In this document: piece by piece, positions 51,764 to 63,499 of the stretch
Layout of the letters: each line of letters begins with the position of its first letter
Position numbering within the stretch: position 1 is the stretch's first letter
Assembly (NCBI GenBank): GCA_902729315.2
Contig: LR746274.1
Location: 4,925,037 to 4,989,036, forward strand
Direction of reading: 5' to 3'
Origin: Spirodela intermedia
Taxonomy: Eukaryota; Streptophyta; Magnoliopsida; Alismatales; Araceae
Length of the DNA stretch: 64,000 nt
Translations under genes and position numbers: made by a program
Notes under the pieces: generated by a model
The model's database searches: none
Seen by the model: only the letters and a program-made list of their open reading frames with translations
Told to the model about the DNA's origin: nothing

Positions 51764-52620
51764 GTTTCGGTAAACCATTCGACCCACTTTAATACTTACA
51801 CAAACTACATACCTGTCATGGAAAAGAATTATTAGTGAAACCAACAACAGTTGAAATGAAGATATAACGGAGAAAAAGGAGATAAAAAGCTTGATTCTCT
51901 CCATCATTAATCAGTGAGACAAAAAGCAACGTCAAATAGATAATTATCAAACGTTTAGTTCGCGACTGACAAGTACAGAACGCACAGACAAGGATTTGGC
52001 ATCAACTCATTGAAAGAGAAACACAGACGCTACCACCGTATGAGATTTTCACGAAATAATAAGTACAAAAAAAAGAAAGCTGCGGAGAAACATTCAACTA
52101 GATCTTAAGGAAAATTACTGGAACTGGCACTATCCAATAACGATTATCTTCCGTTCTCACCGGGAAAGTGAGACATTCAGGAAGAAATCCAAAAAAGCGA
52201 GAAAGTGAACTAAAATCCAGCAGAATTTCGGTTGCCGCAGCTACAGTAGACAAAATCGAACAGGTCTTCTACTACAGACAGCCCGAAAGTCTTCCAACTC
52301 ATTGAAAAAAAAGGATAAATACAAAGCAATAGGATCCAAGCAACCAACCCCAAAGATGGAGGTCGATTTCTCAGGGGATGACATCCCGTGGTTATGGACG
52401 AAATCCAGCGCTACATCATCCTTATTAGGCATTGACTACGCTCACAACACGAGCCTCTCCGACAACGGCCCGATCCCTCAGACTCTGCCAATGCTTTCTA
52501 GGGTTTCCATTCAAGCTTTCAACCGCGACGGAGCAGCTCCGCTATGTAGGCGATCGATCGAGAGGTGCAGGGGGGAGGGAGAGGGAGAGAGGGGGGGGAG
52601 AGGAGATAAAAGGCGGATTC
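51764..52620 (-). promoter_or_regulatory. PUB45 5' leader with upstream ORFs and core promoter
   Basis: A TATAAA at about 52647-52642 precedes a CT/C-rich leader start (GA/G-rich on the plus strand, about 52570-52600). In the leader are a 10-codon uORF at 52510-52478 and a 63-codon uORF at 52432-52241. A possible leader acceptor (catgacag before gtatgtag) lies near 51813. If the leader is spliced, some uORFs may be removed. Confidence 0.45.
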
Positions 52621-52699
52621 TACAGTTCCCAGGAGGTTAAATTTATAAAAGGTTTCATAATCCATTTCCCCAATTTAAGAAGGACTAAAGTACAAAACG

Positions 52700-55600
52700 T
52701 ACGGTAAACTGTGGCGTAGATCTGTCTGTGAACCTATTGGCCACACGTGTCAATCTCATTTGTCCGCATATTCGACGGGTGTGATCTATCAAAATGACTG
52801 GACGCCTGTTACTGCTCCACGTGTCGATTTTACCCACAAATTTTGAGTCAAAGCTCTAAATCAAGTTTGAAGTATATACAAAAATACTAGAAACTCAGTG
52901 GTGTAAGTGAGAGTATGTGAGATTTGAAGGGTGTAATAGGCGAGCTCGTCTCCCGTCTGGGGGGGGGCCCTTCTCCCGGTTTACTCCCCCCGCTTCACGA
53001 ACCGACAAACGGCCGACCACTTGTTTGTCGGCAACTGGTTTCCCCTGCCCCGCGGGACAACATAATCTCTCCTCTGCCCTCAGCCAGATTGGACGGCCCT
53101 CATGCATCTAGATCAGCGCCGCATCTCGACCGTTCGATCAGGAAACTAACGAATCCTTGAGCGGTTAAAAATTAGAAGTGGGCCCTAGCTCTTTTCGAAT
53201 TGCCTGCCCGCTCCCCCGGAACGGTTCCCGCCCTCATATGGGGATAATACCTAAAATACCCTCATTCTTTGACTTGTTTCGAAAGTACCCCGCCAGTTTA
53301 GACGTACATACAGTCAACAGCGCGCTGCGTACAAGCCTTCTCTTAAAAGCTCGATTTGGTCACGTGGACGAGGCGCGATTCTCGCGCAAAGCAGTACGAA
53401 AGACTGGAGCGTGCGTTTCACGTGTGGGCCTCGGTGTGTGGCTACCGACAGCCCCATTACTACGTCCTGCGCACGGGGACCAGGCCAACCGACCGCGAGC
53501 TTTAACGTAGTATTTTTGTCCACGAGGGCTTTATTTAAAATATCCCCTGTACAACCAAGCAGATATTCAACTGAAGTTAAGTACATTATTCAAATAATAT
53601 ACTATGTGAGGAACTAATCGCCGTTCAAACGTTTTTCCTCGTCAAACTAGTGAGGTATAATCCTTCATTACTTATCACTCAGTGGTGGATAATAACTGCA
53701 CAAATGTTGGTGTACATATGATCAAATTTGGACTTAGGCCTCTCGTTGATCAAATTGGCTATGTACTTTGGGTATTTTATCCAGATATTTCATAGGTATT
53801 ATTAATGATGCCTGATTAAATTTTATTTACAAAAGAGTCCATTTTGACTTTTTTTTAGAAGTATTGCTATATTGGATGTGTGAGAAGAATTAAATGAGAG
53901 TCATCACAATAAGAAAAAATAAATTATATAAGGTTTTATTATGTGATAATCTTCAGATTTGATATTAGTCTCATGGAGTTAGGAATCTAGTGTGAAAATT
54001 TAATACTAAATTATAATAATTAGAAAAAGGATGCAGTGCAATTGTTATCTAATCCATGCTCACTGACAATTTCACAATTGATAACTAATATCTCAACAAC
54101 TTTCAAATTATAATTACTATTTTTATCAATAGTATCATTAACAGCTCCTAATAAGGCTACCTCTTCCTATGTTGGGTTATTACTCAACTAATTTTGATGA
54201 TGACAAAAGGGTTTTGAGTCATCTTGAAATATTAGTAATTGATGTAGTACATCACTTTTAAAAAAGACAAGTGAGTTTTTTTTTTTGACTCAAGTGGTTT
54301 AAAAACATTGACTACAAATGTTTGAAGGCCCAAAAAGTAAGCGGTGTATAGCAATATCCGTAACCAAAGAAAGCCCAAAAAATTATAGGAAAAGTTTTCT
54401 TGAAATGTAAATGTATGGGCTATGAAGATCAAAGTGTCTGAAGAAGGCCCAAAAATAGATTAGGCACAAATAAAACACATGAATAACACATCAAAATTAT
54501 TACTTTATTAACATCTTATTTTTAGGTTGTTTTGAATGTTTTGTAACAATATCTTATTTTCTAGGAGATTTGTAATATTTATGTTTTATCTCATAAATGT
54601 TGTCTAGAAAATTAGGGGTAATGAGAAAATAGATTTTAGAGATCAAATTTTATATAAATATTTTTATAAAATAAATTTTATATTTTAATAATTTATAGAA
54701 ACTAATATAAGACAGTTAAAATGTCTCAAATATTCATAATAGATTTTATTCAAATTTTATAAATATTTATGTCTCTTGTGTATTTTATTTAATATTTTAA
54801 TACATGGATTTTATAATGAGACAGATGTATTGGTTTATGGGCTGACATTAGCCATCAGAATGACCAATAGTCAGCCCAATAACATCTATAAAAATTTATC
54901 TTCTGCTTAGATTAGGGTAGGGACATGATTATGAGACTTCCTCTCCACTGAAGCACCTCCAAGCCTACATATAGTAAGACCATCAATCTCCCATGTTGCT
55001 AACACAAGAAACAACATAAAATCAACATATTGACATCCTCAATAGCTCTACAGTACATTTAGAACTTCCCAATCTTCTCTCAATTGATTTCAAACAAAGA
55101 AAAAGTGTGAGATTCAAAGATAGGGCATTTTAAGAACATAGGACAAGTGAGGTATGTAATTCTCGTCCCAAACTAAGTAGCTAACACCACAACTTTAACA
55201 AGGGCTATTGGAACCCTTGGTATCCAAAAAACTTGATTTATTTTCTATAACTAGCAAAGTTAGAGGAAGTGGAGACCTTTAATCTCTCGCATTTTTGCTC
55301 ATTAAGCCTTAGAAGGTGAGCCAAAGAGCCACAAGAACCTATAACTTTCTATTATTTCATATGGTTTATGACATGTAGAGTCAATCTTCAATTTGTACTT
55401 ACAATGAAGAATATATCGTAGTGGAACTCAAAGACAAATCATTCCAAAATTAATGCAGGTTTGAGATTGAATTATTATAAATTTTATTATGTTGATTGTA
55501 TAGAGTTTGAGCATGACTTGACTGAACTCTGCATGTTGTGATTATATCAGGTAGTTGAAGGACAAAGTCAAGCTATAGTGATTAATTTTTAGAGTGATTT

Positions 55601-57370
55601 AAGCTTTATAACTTTTATTACTAATTTACCCCCGTCTTTGTGGCAAGTGTGACCATATTGATACCATCATATTGTTTACTATGTTTTCTTGAGGATATCA
55701 CAATAAAAAAGATGGGGATTTGTTGGTCTATTCTTTCAATATCCATTATATTTTAACTTTAGTACTAGATCACCAATAAGTACAGTCATAAATTGACCCT
55801 TAATCAATGTATCTAAAGACCTCACCCCTAAGTTTAATAGAAATATAATTTGTAAAATTAGATGAATATTATTGTGTTTGTTCCCCTCTTTTGTATTCAT
55901 GTTGGTACAAGTATGTTTTGACACTAATTTTTTGCATTGATAGTCATATGTTGACTTGAGACTTCTATCACAACTAACTTGTTATAAAATTTTAGAAAAT
56001 TATAGCTTACAACATCTAATTTAAAGCTTCTTTGAGTCAGTGTTTAATGTGGAAGTTGAAATATTTTGATCCAATTCCACCTTGTAAAAGAATCTTCCAT
56101 TTCAAGATGTGAAAATTATATTCTAATGGTTAGTAATGCATGCTATTTGTCATCTATTCAGATAATATTTTTTGAACATTTTTTAAGCATAGAATGATTA
56201 TAAAACAATCACCAATGACAAACCATAGCCATTCTAACAAGCATTACGCAAGCATTTTGAGATTGACATAATACTTTATTATTTTATTTTATTTTCAAAA
56301 TGAAGGCACTATATATATTTCAAATTTTTCAAAAGTGAAGGCATGTATTCTGGCTTCCATCATAATCCATTCCACTATGTACAAAGGATTTGGAATCACA
56401 TAAAATGGTTGTTTTCCTTTTTGGATTTATATAATCCTTTGGATATATTTCAATAATAATAATAGTATATTTATCTTTTTTATGATGATAAATAATTGGA
56501 AAATAAAACCCTAATCGTGGATTTGGAGAATAATCTAATAGGTTCGTTAACCACATTTTTTCTATACTTGAAAATTTCATAATTATGTATATTAAATAAA
56601 TTTAAATATTTTTTAAAAACAGCTTCATATTATTTTAACTGTTCACCTTTTTTTTTTAATTACATATTATTTCCTTGAGTTTATGGTATCACTCATAGGC
56701 TAAGCATTGACATGGCTCTTATGAAATTTCATTCATTCATTCATTTATTCATTTATTTAATGATTCTTGAGAGAACATAAAATATATCCAAGGGAAGATC
56801 CTAAAATCATCAAAGCGTTATAGGGTCTTCTTACCAAATAAAATTTGTCTTGGAATCAAATTCTACTAGACACTACACCATTTTCTCACACCCCCTCCTG
56901 CCACAAGCATGTTATAGCTTTGGTTGATTAAATATTTTCTAAAAATATTTTCAAATGCATAAAAATCACATTTATCCACGAAAGGAAATAATTTTGAGGT
57001 GATGAAATATGAGCGATATTATAGAATTGACTCAAAATATCAATCATAGGTTGTCCACTCCTAGTAAGTTCTTCTACAATATCACATTAATATTTATCTT
57101 CATCAATTTTCTCACCCATATAGTTGCATTTGCTCATCATACCTAACGGATTTCAAAACTGATAAAAATACATTTATTTTTCATATATTAAAATGGATAA
57201 CTTTACAACTTAATTTTATTTAAAGGAAAAATTAAAAGTTAAGAATTAAAAAAAAGTTAAAGCAGGAGACATGGTGACTTATGTCCCCTACTCAATGGGT
57301 AGAATGGAGTACGACTGGAGTGTGGCCCACGCGTTCTATTTGTTCACCGTGGGAATAAGAAAATGATAAC
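52700..57370. other. Intergenic spacer, no gene recognised
   Basis: Bases about 52900-53520 are GC-richer and hold only short open frames in conflicting directions. The rest is AT-rich. No coding similarity is seen. Bases 54170 and about 55704-55730 carry retroelement-like ends, described separately. Confidence 0.55.
54170..55730 (+). mobile_element. Possible remnant of a Copia-type LTR element
   Basis: Starting at 54170, TGTTGGG followed by 'tttgatgatgacaaa' resembles the 5' end of some plant Copia LTRs. A partial initiator-Met primer-site-like 'ttggtatcc' is at 55218-55226. A purine tract at 55704-55718 is followed by 'ttTGTTGG' at 55721, as at a 3' LTR start. The two presumed LTR starts share only TGTTGG, and no gag or pol frame lies between. 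It is a weak call, possibly two unrelated scraps. Confidence 0.25.
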
Positions 57371-57377
57371 TCGCGTA

Positions 57378-57460
57378 GCTGGTTTGCCCGAGTGGTTAAG
57401 GGGGAAGACTTAAGATCTTCTGCACTGAAGTGCGCGTGGGTTCGAACCCCACAGCCAGCA
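57378..57460 (+). tRNA. tRNA-Leu(UAA): tRNA-Leu, anticodon UAA
   Basis: An 83-nt intronless cloverleaf. The acceptor stem GCTGGTT (57378-57384) pairs with AGCCAGC at 57453-57459, with one G-U pair. The discriminator base is A at 57460. The D-arm/A box includes GCCCGAGTGGTTAAGG. The anticodon stem GAAGA/TCTTC encloses loop CTTAAGA, giving anticodon TAA at 57411-57413. A long variable arm is present, as in Leu tRNAs. The T-arm/B box is GGTTCGAACCCC. A TTTT at 57474-57477 is a plausible Pol III terminator. CCA is not encoded, consistent with a nuclear gene. Confidence 0.96.
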
Positions 57461-57473
57461 ACAAATATCACGC

Positions 57474-57477
57474 TTTT
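57474..57477 (+). terminator. Pol III T-run terminator of tRNA-Leu
   Basis: Four T residues lie 14 bases after the tRNA 3' end, the usual signal for RNA polymerase III release. Confidence 0.7.
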
Positions 57478-57737
57478 CCCTTCCCGAGGGAGAATCCTAT
57501 CCTTTTTGTACGGTACTAATTAACGGTCGACAGATCTCAAGGCGTAGGCCTCGCGACACCCGCCAGCTATTATAGTTATATTTTTCTAGTTGGCACATGA
57601 CCTGCGCAAACGGGTCCTGGCCCACCAGTTCGAGGCCCGAAAGGGCCAATGGCCCTCCCCGGCCCCAAAAACCTGGGGACCCCTTCTTCCTCCGTTTTAT
57701 GTGCATGCGGGAGGGAGCGCACAATCCGAGCCGGGCT

Positions 57738-57863
57738 TATTTAAGCATCCGGCCCTTGGCCCGTTTTGGGCCGGAAACAAAACGAGCTGGGTTTCCACTG
57801 AAGTGGTCTTCGTCGGCCTCCATCCAGTCTCAGGAAGAACCGGATTGGAAGCGGGGGGAAGGC
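57738..57863 (+). promoter_or_regulatory. CPI1 core promoter and short leader
   Basis: A TATTTAA box at about 57738-57744 lies in a GC-rich stretch with GGCCC words. A transcription start near 57770 would leave a leader of about 95 nt before the ATG at 57864. The tRNA-Leu gene ends only 277 bp upstream of this TATA-like box. Confidence 0.4.
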
Positions 57864-60800
57864 ATGGGCGGTAAGATGGCGCTTGCTGCTGGATTCCCTT
57901 CTTTCTGCTCTTCTTCTGGTAGGTTTTCTCTGGCATGTCGCTGACTTGTCACCGGGGCGGTGTCCATTATCTATCTCCTGTGCAGCTGCTGGCGGCGGAA
58001 AGAGAGAGGCGAGTGGCGACGCTGTTGGTTCTGGCAGGGATGGCCGTGTCAGTCTGTGGTTTGCGACTAATCCGAGCAAGAGATGGGGGGAGGGGTTTTT
58101 CATGATCTACACTCCCTTCTGGCTCACTCTCTGCCTGGGGATCGTCGTCCCCTACAGGCTCTATGAGGTGAGGCCACAGACTTCATGTAGTGTTTCCTGA
58201 ACACCCCCGAAACACAGGAGCGGACTTCCTTCTTCTGTTTTTTAGTCATTCCCTGTAGTGTTATTACCATTTATGATTCACCACGAGTTGACATATTGAC
58301 GTTTGGAGTCCTATTCTGGCACATTTCCATGTCAGAAAATGATTCTATATTTCATAATTATTTGTATACCTTCATGTAGTTGGTTATGTTTTCGCGATTA
58401 TTTAAGCTTATTTATCTGGGAACTTTTTCATCCAGATAATTCGTAGGGTAGAATCGACGTGCTTAACCTGGATATTGAAGTGGCTTGTTCATGTTCACTT
58501 TTTTGAAACTTAAGGGTGTTTTTTGTGACTTATTTATTTAGATAAATATTAACGTAAATAGAAGAAAGACAGATAATTTGCTAATATACCTTTGAGTCTT
58601 ACATTGATTATGCTTCTTCCTGTAATCATATTTCTGATAACCATTATTTATGATGGCAGAGGTTCACCGAGTTGGAATATTTGCTTCTTGGAATGGTCTC
58701 TGCAGTCCCATCATTTGTATTGCCCCTTATATTTGTTGGCGAGGTGAGCACTAAATTAATGATTGTTTCTTTTTGCGGCAATTGATTTTTTTAAAGTTTA
58801 TGTTTTCCATTAAGATAAACATTCTAGAGCAAGGCTGGCTGACTCTATCGTCCAGAGATTTAGAAAGAGGGAGAACCAGACCGGATTATGGTGACTTGTT
58901 CTTGACTTGACTTTGGCCAACTTAACACATATAACTTTATAGTTAAAATTTTCTTAGGTAATTTTCCCCCAGGTCTTCCTGATGTGTCCTGGGAATCAAA
59001 GCTTTGAAAAATGGATCAAATCTGTACAAGTCCGATGGAGTTACACCATCCTAGAAAACCATGCTTGAAATCGCCAGGCTTTGTCCGCACTGTGTGAAAG
59101 TTGTATTCTTGAGCTTGTTCACCAAGAAAACTGGAAGCATATCTGATTGATGAAATTAGTATCTTGGAAAGTTTCAATTTTTCTTTGACTGCTAAAATAT
59201 TTCGTTTTCTAATGACTGCTAAGATTCTACTGCAACTGTTATTCTGAATTACGTTTTATGATATGCATAATTTAATTCTAGGTAAATGCAATATCTGCGT
59301 TTTGATCCTTGGCACAATTTGGAATGTAGGAACACCCTGATTTTTGTGTTAAAGCTGTTCAGTAGAGAAACTTTTGATTTCTATTTGCTCTAAAGTGAGA
59401 CAGTGAGATTGAGATTTTGCAATTAGGGTTCTTAGTTCTTCAATTGTGACCGGATTGGGGATTTAACTTTCTTTATTCCATGTTGGCATAGACCACTTGA
59501 GATCTGTGCATTGGGCTCCAATTCGTTGAAATCTCATCTGTCTATTATATGTTCTTCTCTTTTCTATATGTAATGCATTTTTGTACTACCTATTGCCTAA
59601 GTCATATCTGCATTGGATCTCTACCATTTAGTTTTCTCAGGTCTCTGATGCAGAATCATTTTTATACGTTCTGTCCACCATTCCTATTTTAAAATTTCCT
59701 CTAAGTCCGGACCCTGAATGCATCATGCATGTGATTTCATAGTAAGGAAGTCAACTGGTTGAATTCCTCTCTGAGTGCTGATTGCCTGTCATGTTTACTC
59801 AGTCTGAGATTTTGCCTGCCTCTATTCCTTGTTACAGGCAGATAAGGGTAAATGCTGGAAGGATCGATATTGGGTAAAGGTAAGCTCTTTTATCTTCTGA
59901 AATTTCATTTGGAATTTTGGAAGAGATGCTTTCTTTAAAGGCTATTTTCATTTCATCATGCCTGAATCTTCAATCTGTTGGGCATGGCAGTCAATTATGA
60001 ATTTTTGGTTGAATGTTTATGAATTATTTTAAAATCAGTTCAAGCATGTAGGCTCTGTGACAGAAATAGAGGGAGAGAAAACGAAGATGTGCTGCATAGG
60101 ATTATAACCGTTTACAATGAATCTGAAAATTATTTTTTCATCATTACATCCTATTCCCACTTGATTAAAGAGAAAATTATAAAATGTTGATCAAACTGGC
60201 ATTTTGTATGAATATAGTGTTGTAGCATAAGCCATTTTGAGAATGTGAGGGTATATGCAAAGGGAATGCTGTGGTCATAATACGAGGAGAAAATAAAAGA
60301 TTTTCTTGAGGATTTTCTAAGGAAGTGTAGGGAGGATAGAGAAAAGAAAGGTTAATGGAGGTGGTGATACAAAAATGGGATACAATCAAGCTTCAGCATA
60401 GGTGACGGACATGGTGGAAAAATAATCCATATCCTGGACCCCAGTAGGTTAATATCTAGATCATCATTATCTACCATTCAAATAAATAAATAAAATTCAA
60501 ATTAGTGAATGGACTACATAAAAAATGATTTTGCTGAATTGATTCAAGATTGGCATGACTGTAGTCACTTGTTGGAGATGCAATAATGTTGTCTGACTTT
60601 CTAAAACTGGGGAAGCATTAACAGGCAACATTATCAATGTTGTTAGAACTATAGTTACTGATCTTAAAATGTTCTTCTCTCATGGGGCCATTGTCACGGG
60701 GTGGCCATGCGAGTAGTGTCAAAGTCATCTTATGGTGATTTCAATTGTAAATCCCTCAAATATCCTGTGAGAAACTGCAGGTGGAATCGCTTTTACTATT

Positions 60801-62891
60801 TCTCCCTGGCAGCCATCTTCCATTTGCACAGATTATAGAGCAGTGGTAAAATTGATTTAATCACACGATGTATTTTTACCATTTAATCTTCCTATTACTT
60901 AAATTTTTAATATTTTGCTCAAAATCTTCGGTTTGACTGGGGTTGGCCCTAATCAAGTGATCAAAGCCGAGTCCAGCTGGGTCCAATCAAGTATATTCCT
61001 CCTGATCCTGTGACTGAGTTCATGCTTTTAGATGATTGCCCCACTAGGTCTCATCTTCAACGATAGAGCAGAACGAAATATGATAAGATTAATGCATCTG
61101 CAACAAATCATCATTCTCATGTATAATAGCTAGGAATATCTTTTTCCCTGAATACTGATTTAATTTACGACATCGAATGATTTCACAGGAGTTTTTATCC
61201 ACATTAGAACCTTGTACTGCCATGAACCAGAGTTAAGATGACAGTCACAAATGTAAACTGACGCTGGCTAATCTAGGGTTTTTGCCGGTAGAAGTATGGA
61301 TCCTATTGTCTCTCATTATCAATCCTCCCCACTGAAAAGACCATGAAGACTTCACCATCAACTCAAATACAGCATGTGTGTTCATGAATCATCTTGCCCT
61401 AGCTCCAAACGACAAGTGCATATATATTCATGGGGGCAGAAGATTTTCGGTCTCCTGTCTCCAAAGAAGGATGATAAGGCCTGTGATCGTGTCACTTCGT
61501 GGATGGGTGCGTGATGCCGATGAATTGCTGCATTTAAATCATCTTTTAGGGCTCGGTCACTGTAATATCCGTGCAAGGGTTGGCAAGGGGATGTGATGTG
61601 AAGATCTTTTCTTTGTTGATACCACATCAGAATTTATGGATAGGCCCTTTCTTTGGGTGACTTTCCTTTTTCATTTCAAATACTATTCCATCAGATTGAA
61701 TACTCTTCTTATGATATCAGAACAAAATTTTCATCATGCTTTTAAGTGATCAATTCTCTTTGCAGGCAAACCTCTGGATTGTGATCTTTAGCTATGTTGG
61801 GAACTACTTCTGGACTCACTATTTTTTTAAAGTTCTTGGAGCATCCTACACGTTTCCATCATGGAAAATGAACGATGTAAGTCAACAGGAATTGCGATCA
61901 GTTGCGTTTGTTATGGATTTGAGTTGTTTGATCGAAATTATTTCATCAATATTCTTCTGTTTAAATTTTTTTCTTCACCAACATTCCCTATCCCGTTAAA
62001 TTTGACTAAGAGACAACCCTGCTTAGCTCTTATATTTGATCAAAGTTCATGTAAACAAGTTTGCTGTGGTGTTCTTATTGTTCTTAGTAGATCAATCATC
62101 GGTTCAATGTTTCCTTTTTAATCTTTTCAAATAACTTATCATGGTGATCTCATCTGATCCAGGTGCCACACACAACTTTCCTGCTCACCCACGTTTGCTT
62201 CCAGTTTTACCACGTTGCATCAAATCTGACTCTCCGTAGACTGCGCCATTCTATCGCTGACTTGCCACAGACGATCCAAGTGGCAGCAGAGGGGGCATGG
62301 GTCCTGGCCCTCGCATACTTCATTGCATACTTGGAAACTATAGCGATTTCCAATGTAAGTACAGACTCACTGGTATCATCTTGCTGATTACTTATGTCTA
62401 ATCCCATTCTTAGTTCAAAATTTACTTCCGCAGACATGAATCTGGGCAACATGTCTCATAGTTGACTATCATCACTTCGATGATGTCTGATTTTTCGGTT
62501 GGGAGACCTCTCTATGGTAGAAGAGTGTGACATAACTCAACCCTTTTCTTGGATTTGCAGTTTCCTTATTATCAGTTTGTTGATCGGGCATCAATGTACA
62601 AAGTGGGGTCGTTGTTCTATGCTATTTATTTTATCGTCAGCTTCCCCATGTTCTTGAGGTAAGAAGTCTCAATCCAAGATCGCTTCATTCCTTGCCATTA
62701 TATCCTATGCAGTGCATCATCCAGCGTATTTCTTTCCCATTTGGCCTTAAAACCAAGCCCAAAAACTAAAAAATAGCCCGAGCCCTGCTTAAACTGGTGA
62801 TTATTGATAGGAGACTTTCCATTTTACAGCCTTTTTCATGGTTCCCATTAATAGAATGTCCACTGATATCCCTCTACCGCAATATCTGACA

Positions 62892-62922
<31 letters not shown>

Positions 62923-63120
62923 CTCTCTCTCTGTGTTGTCTCCAGGGTAGATGAGAAACCTGGCGATCCGTGGGAGCTTGGGAGGGTGGCCGTTGACGCA
63001 CTCGGCGCCGCCATGCTCGTCACCATCATCCTCGACCTCTGGCGGATATTTCTTGGGCCCATCGTTCCCGTCTCTGGGGCAAACCAGTGCTCACAGCCAG
63101 GGCTCCCATGGTTCCAGTGA
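57864..63120 (+). CDS. CPI1: Cycloeucalenol cycloisomerase (sterol biosynthesis)
   Basis: Eight exons: 57864-57870, 57986-58167, 58660-58743, 59838-59879, 61766-61876, 62163-62354, 62561-62658, 62946-63120; 891 nt, 296 aa. The enzyme opens the 9-beta,19-cyclopropane ring of cycloeucalenol to give obtusifoliol at the ER, an early and plant-specific step of phytosterol synthesis. After a Gly-rich N-terminus come NPSKRWGEGFF, hydrophobic segments IYTPFWLTLCLGIVVPY and YLLLGMVSAVPSFVLPLIFV, then CWKDRYWVKANLW. The conserved FSYVGNYFWTHYFFKVLGAS, VPHTTFLLTHVCFQFYH, LRRLRHSIADLP and YFIAYLETIAISNFPYY follow, then a C-terminal AMLVTIILDLWRIFLGPIVP. It is nearly collinear with Arabidopsis CPI1. The first coding exon is only 7 nt (ATGGGCG). 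I infer it from a perfect gtaaga donor, an in-phase cag acceptor at 57985, and the absence of an ATG in the correct frame upstream of exon 2. Confidence 0.93.
59880..61765 (+). other. CPI1 intron 4 (1.9 kb)
   Basis: Bounded by gtaagc and tttgcag. It holds short open frames only, no recognisable insertion and no embedded gene. Confidence 0.7.
62892..62934. repeat. (CT)n microsatellite forming the CPI1 intron 7 pyrimidine tract
   Basis: CT run interrupted by GTGT, ending 11 bases before the exon 8 acceptor ag (62944-62945). It serves as the polypyrimidine tract for that splice site. Confidence 0.85.
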
Positions 63121-63499
63121 TCATCACCTTCAGCCGGCTCCAGGCATTCCTCAGAACCCCACAGATCATTGTCTCCAGCCTGGGGCTTCCATGGCTCCGA
63201 TGGCCTGAAAGCCCATTCATGAGAGGCCCTTCGTTTTTAGGGTCTTAGAAAGGGATCTCTCTCATGGATTTTGACTTTAGATGTTTCTATCTAATTGTGC
63301 CAGAGCTCTTCTTGTAGGACTCCTCAGAATTCTATGGACCACGTGATGTGGTTTGTTCTCCTGTGGCAATATCTCCCAGAGTCAACGCTCCTTCCTTCCT
63401 TCCTTGGATTGACTTCTCAAGAGCAGACTTGGTGAAATCTACCTTCAAAGAAATAGCTTCACTCTTGCATCTCCCAAGAAATTAGTTAAGACTGTGTTT

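Noticed and set aside
57597-57944. Plus-strand frames across the CPI1 promoter
   Set aside because: Out of frame with CPI1 and without conserved content. The start at 57864 with a short intron explains the locus better.
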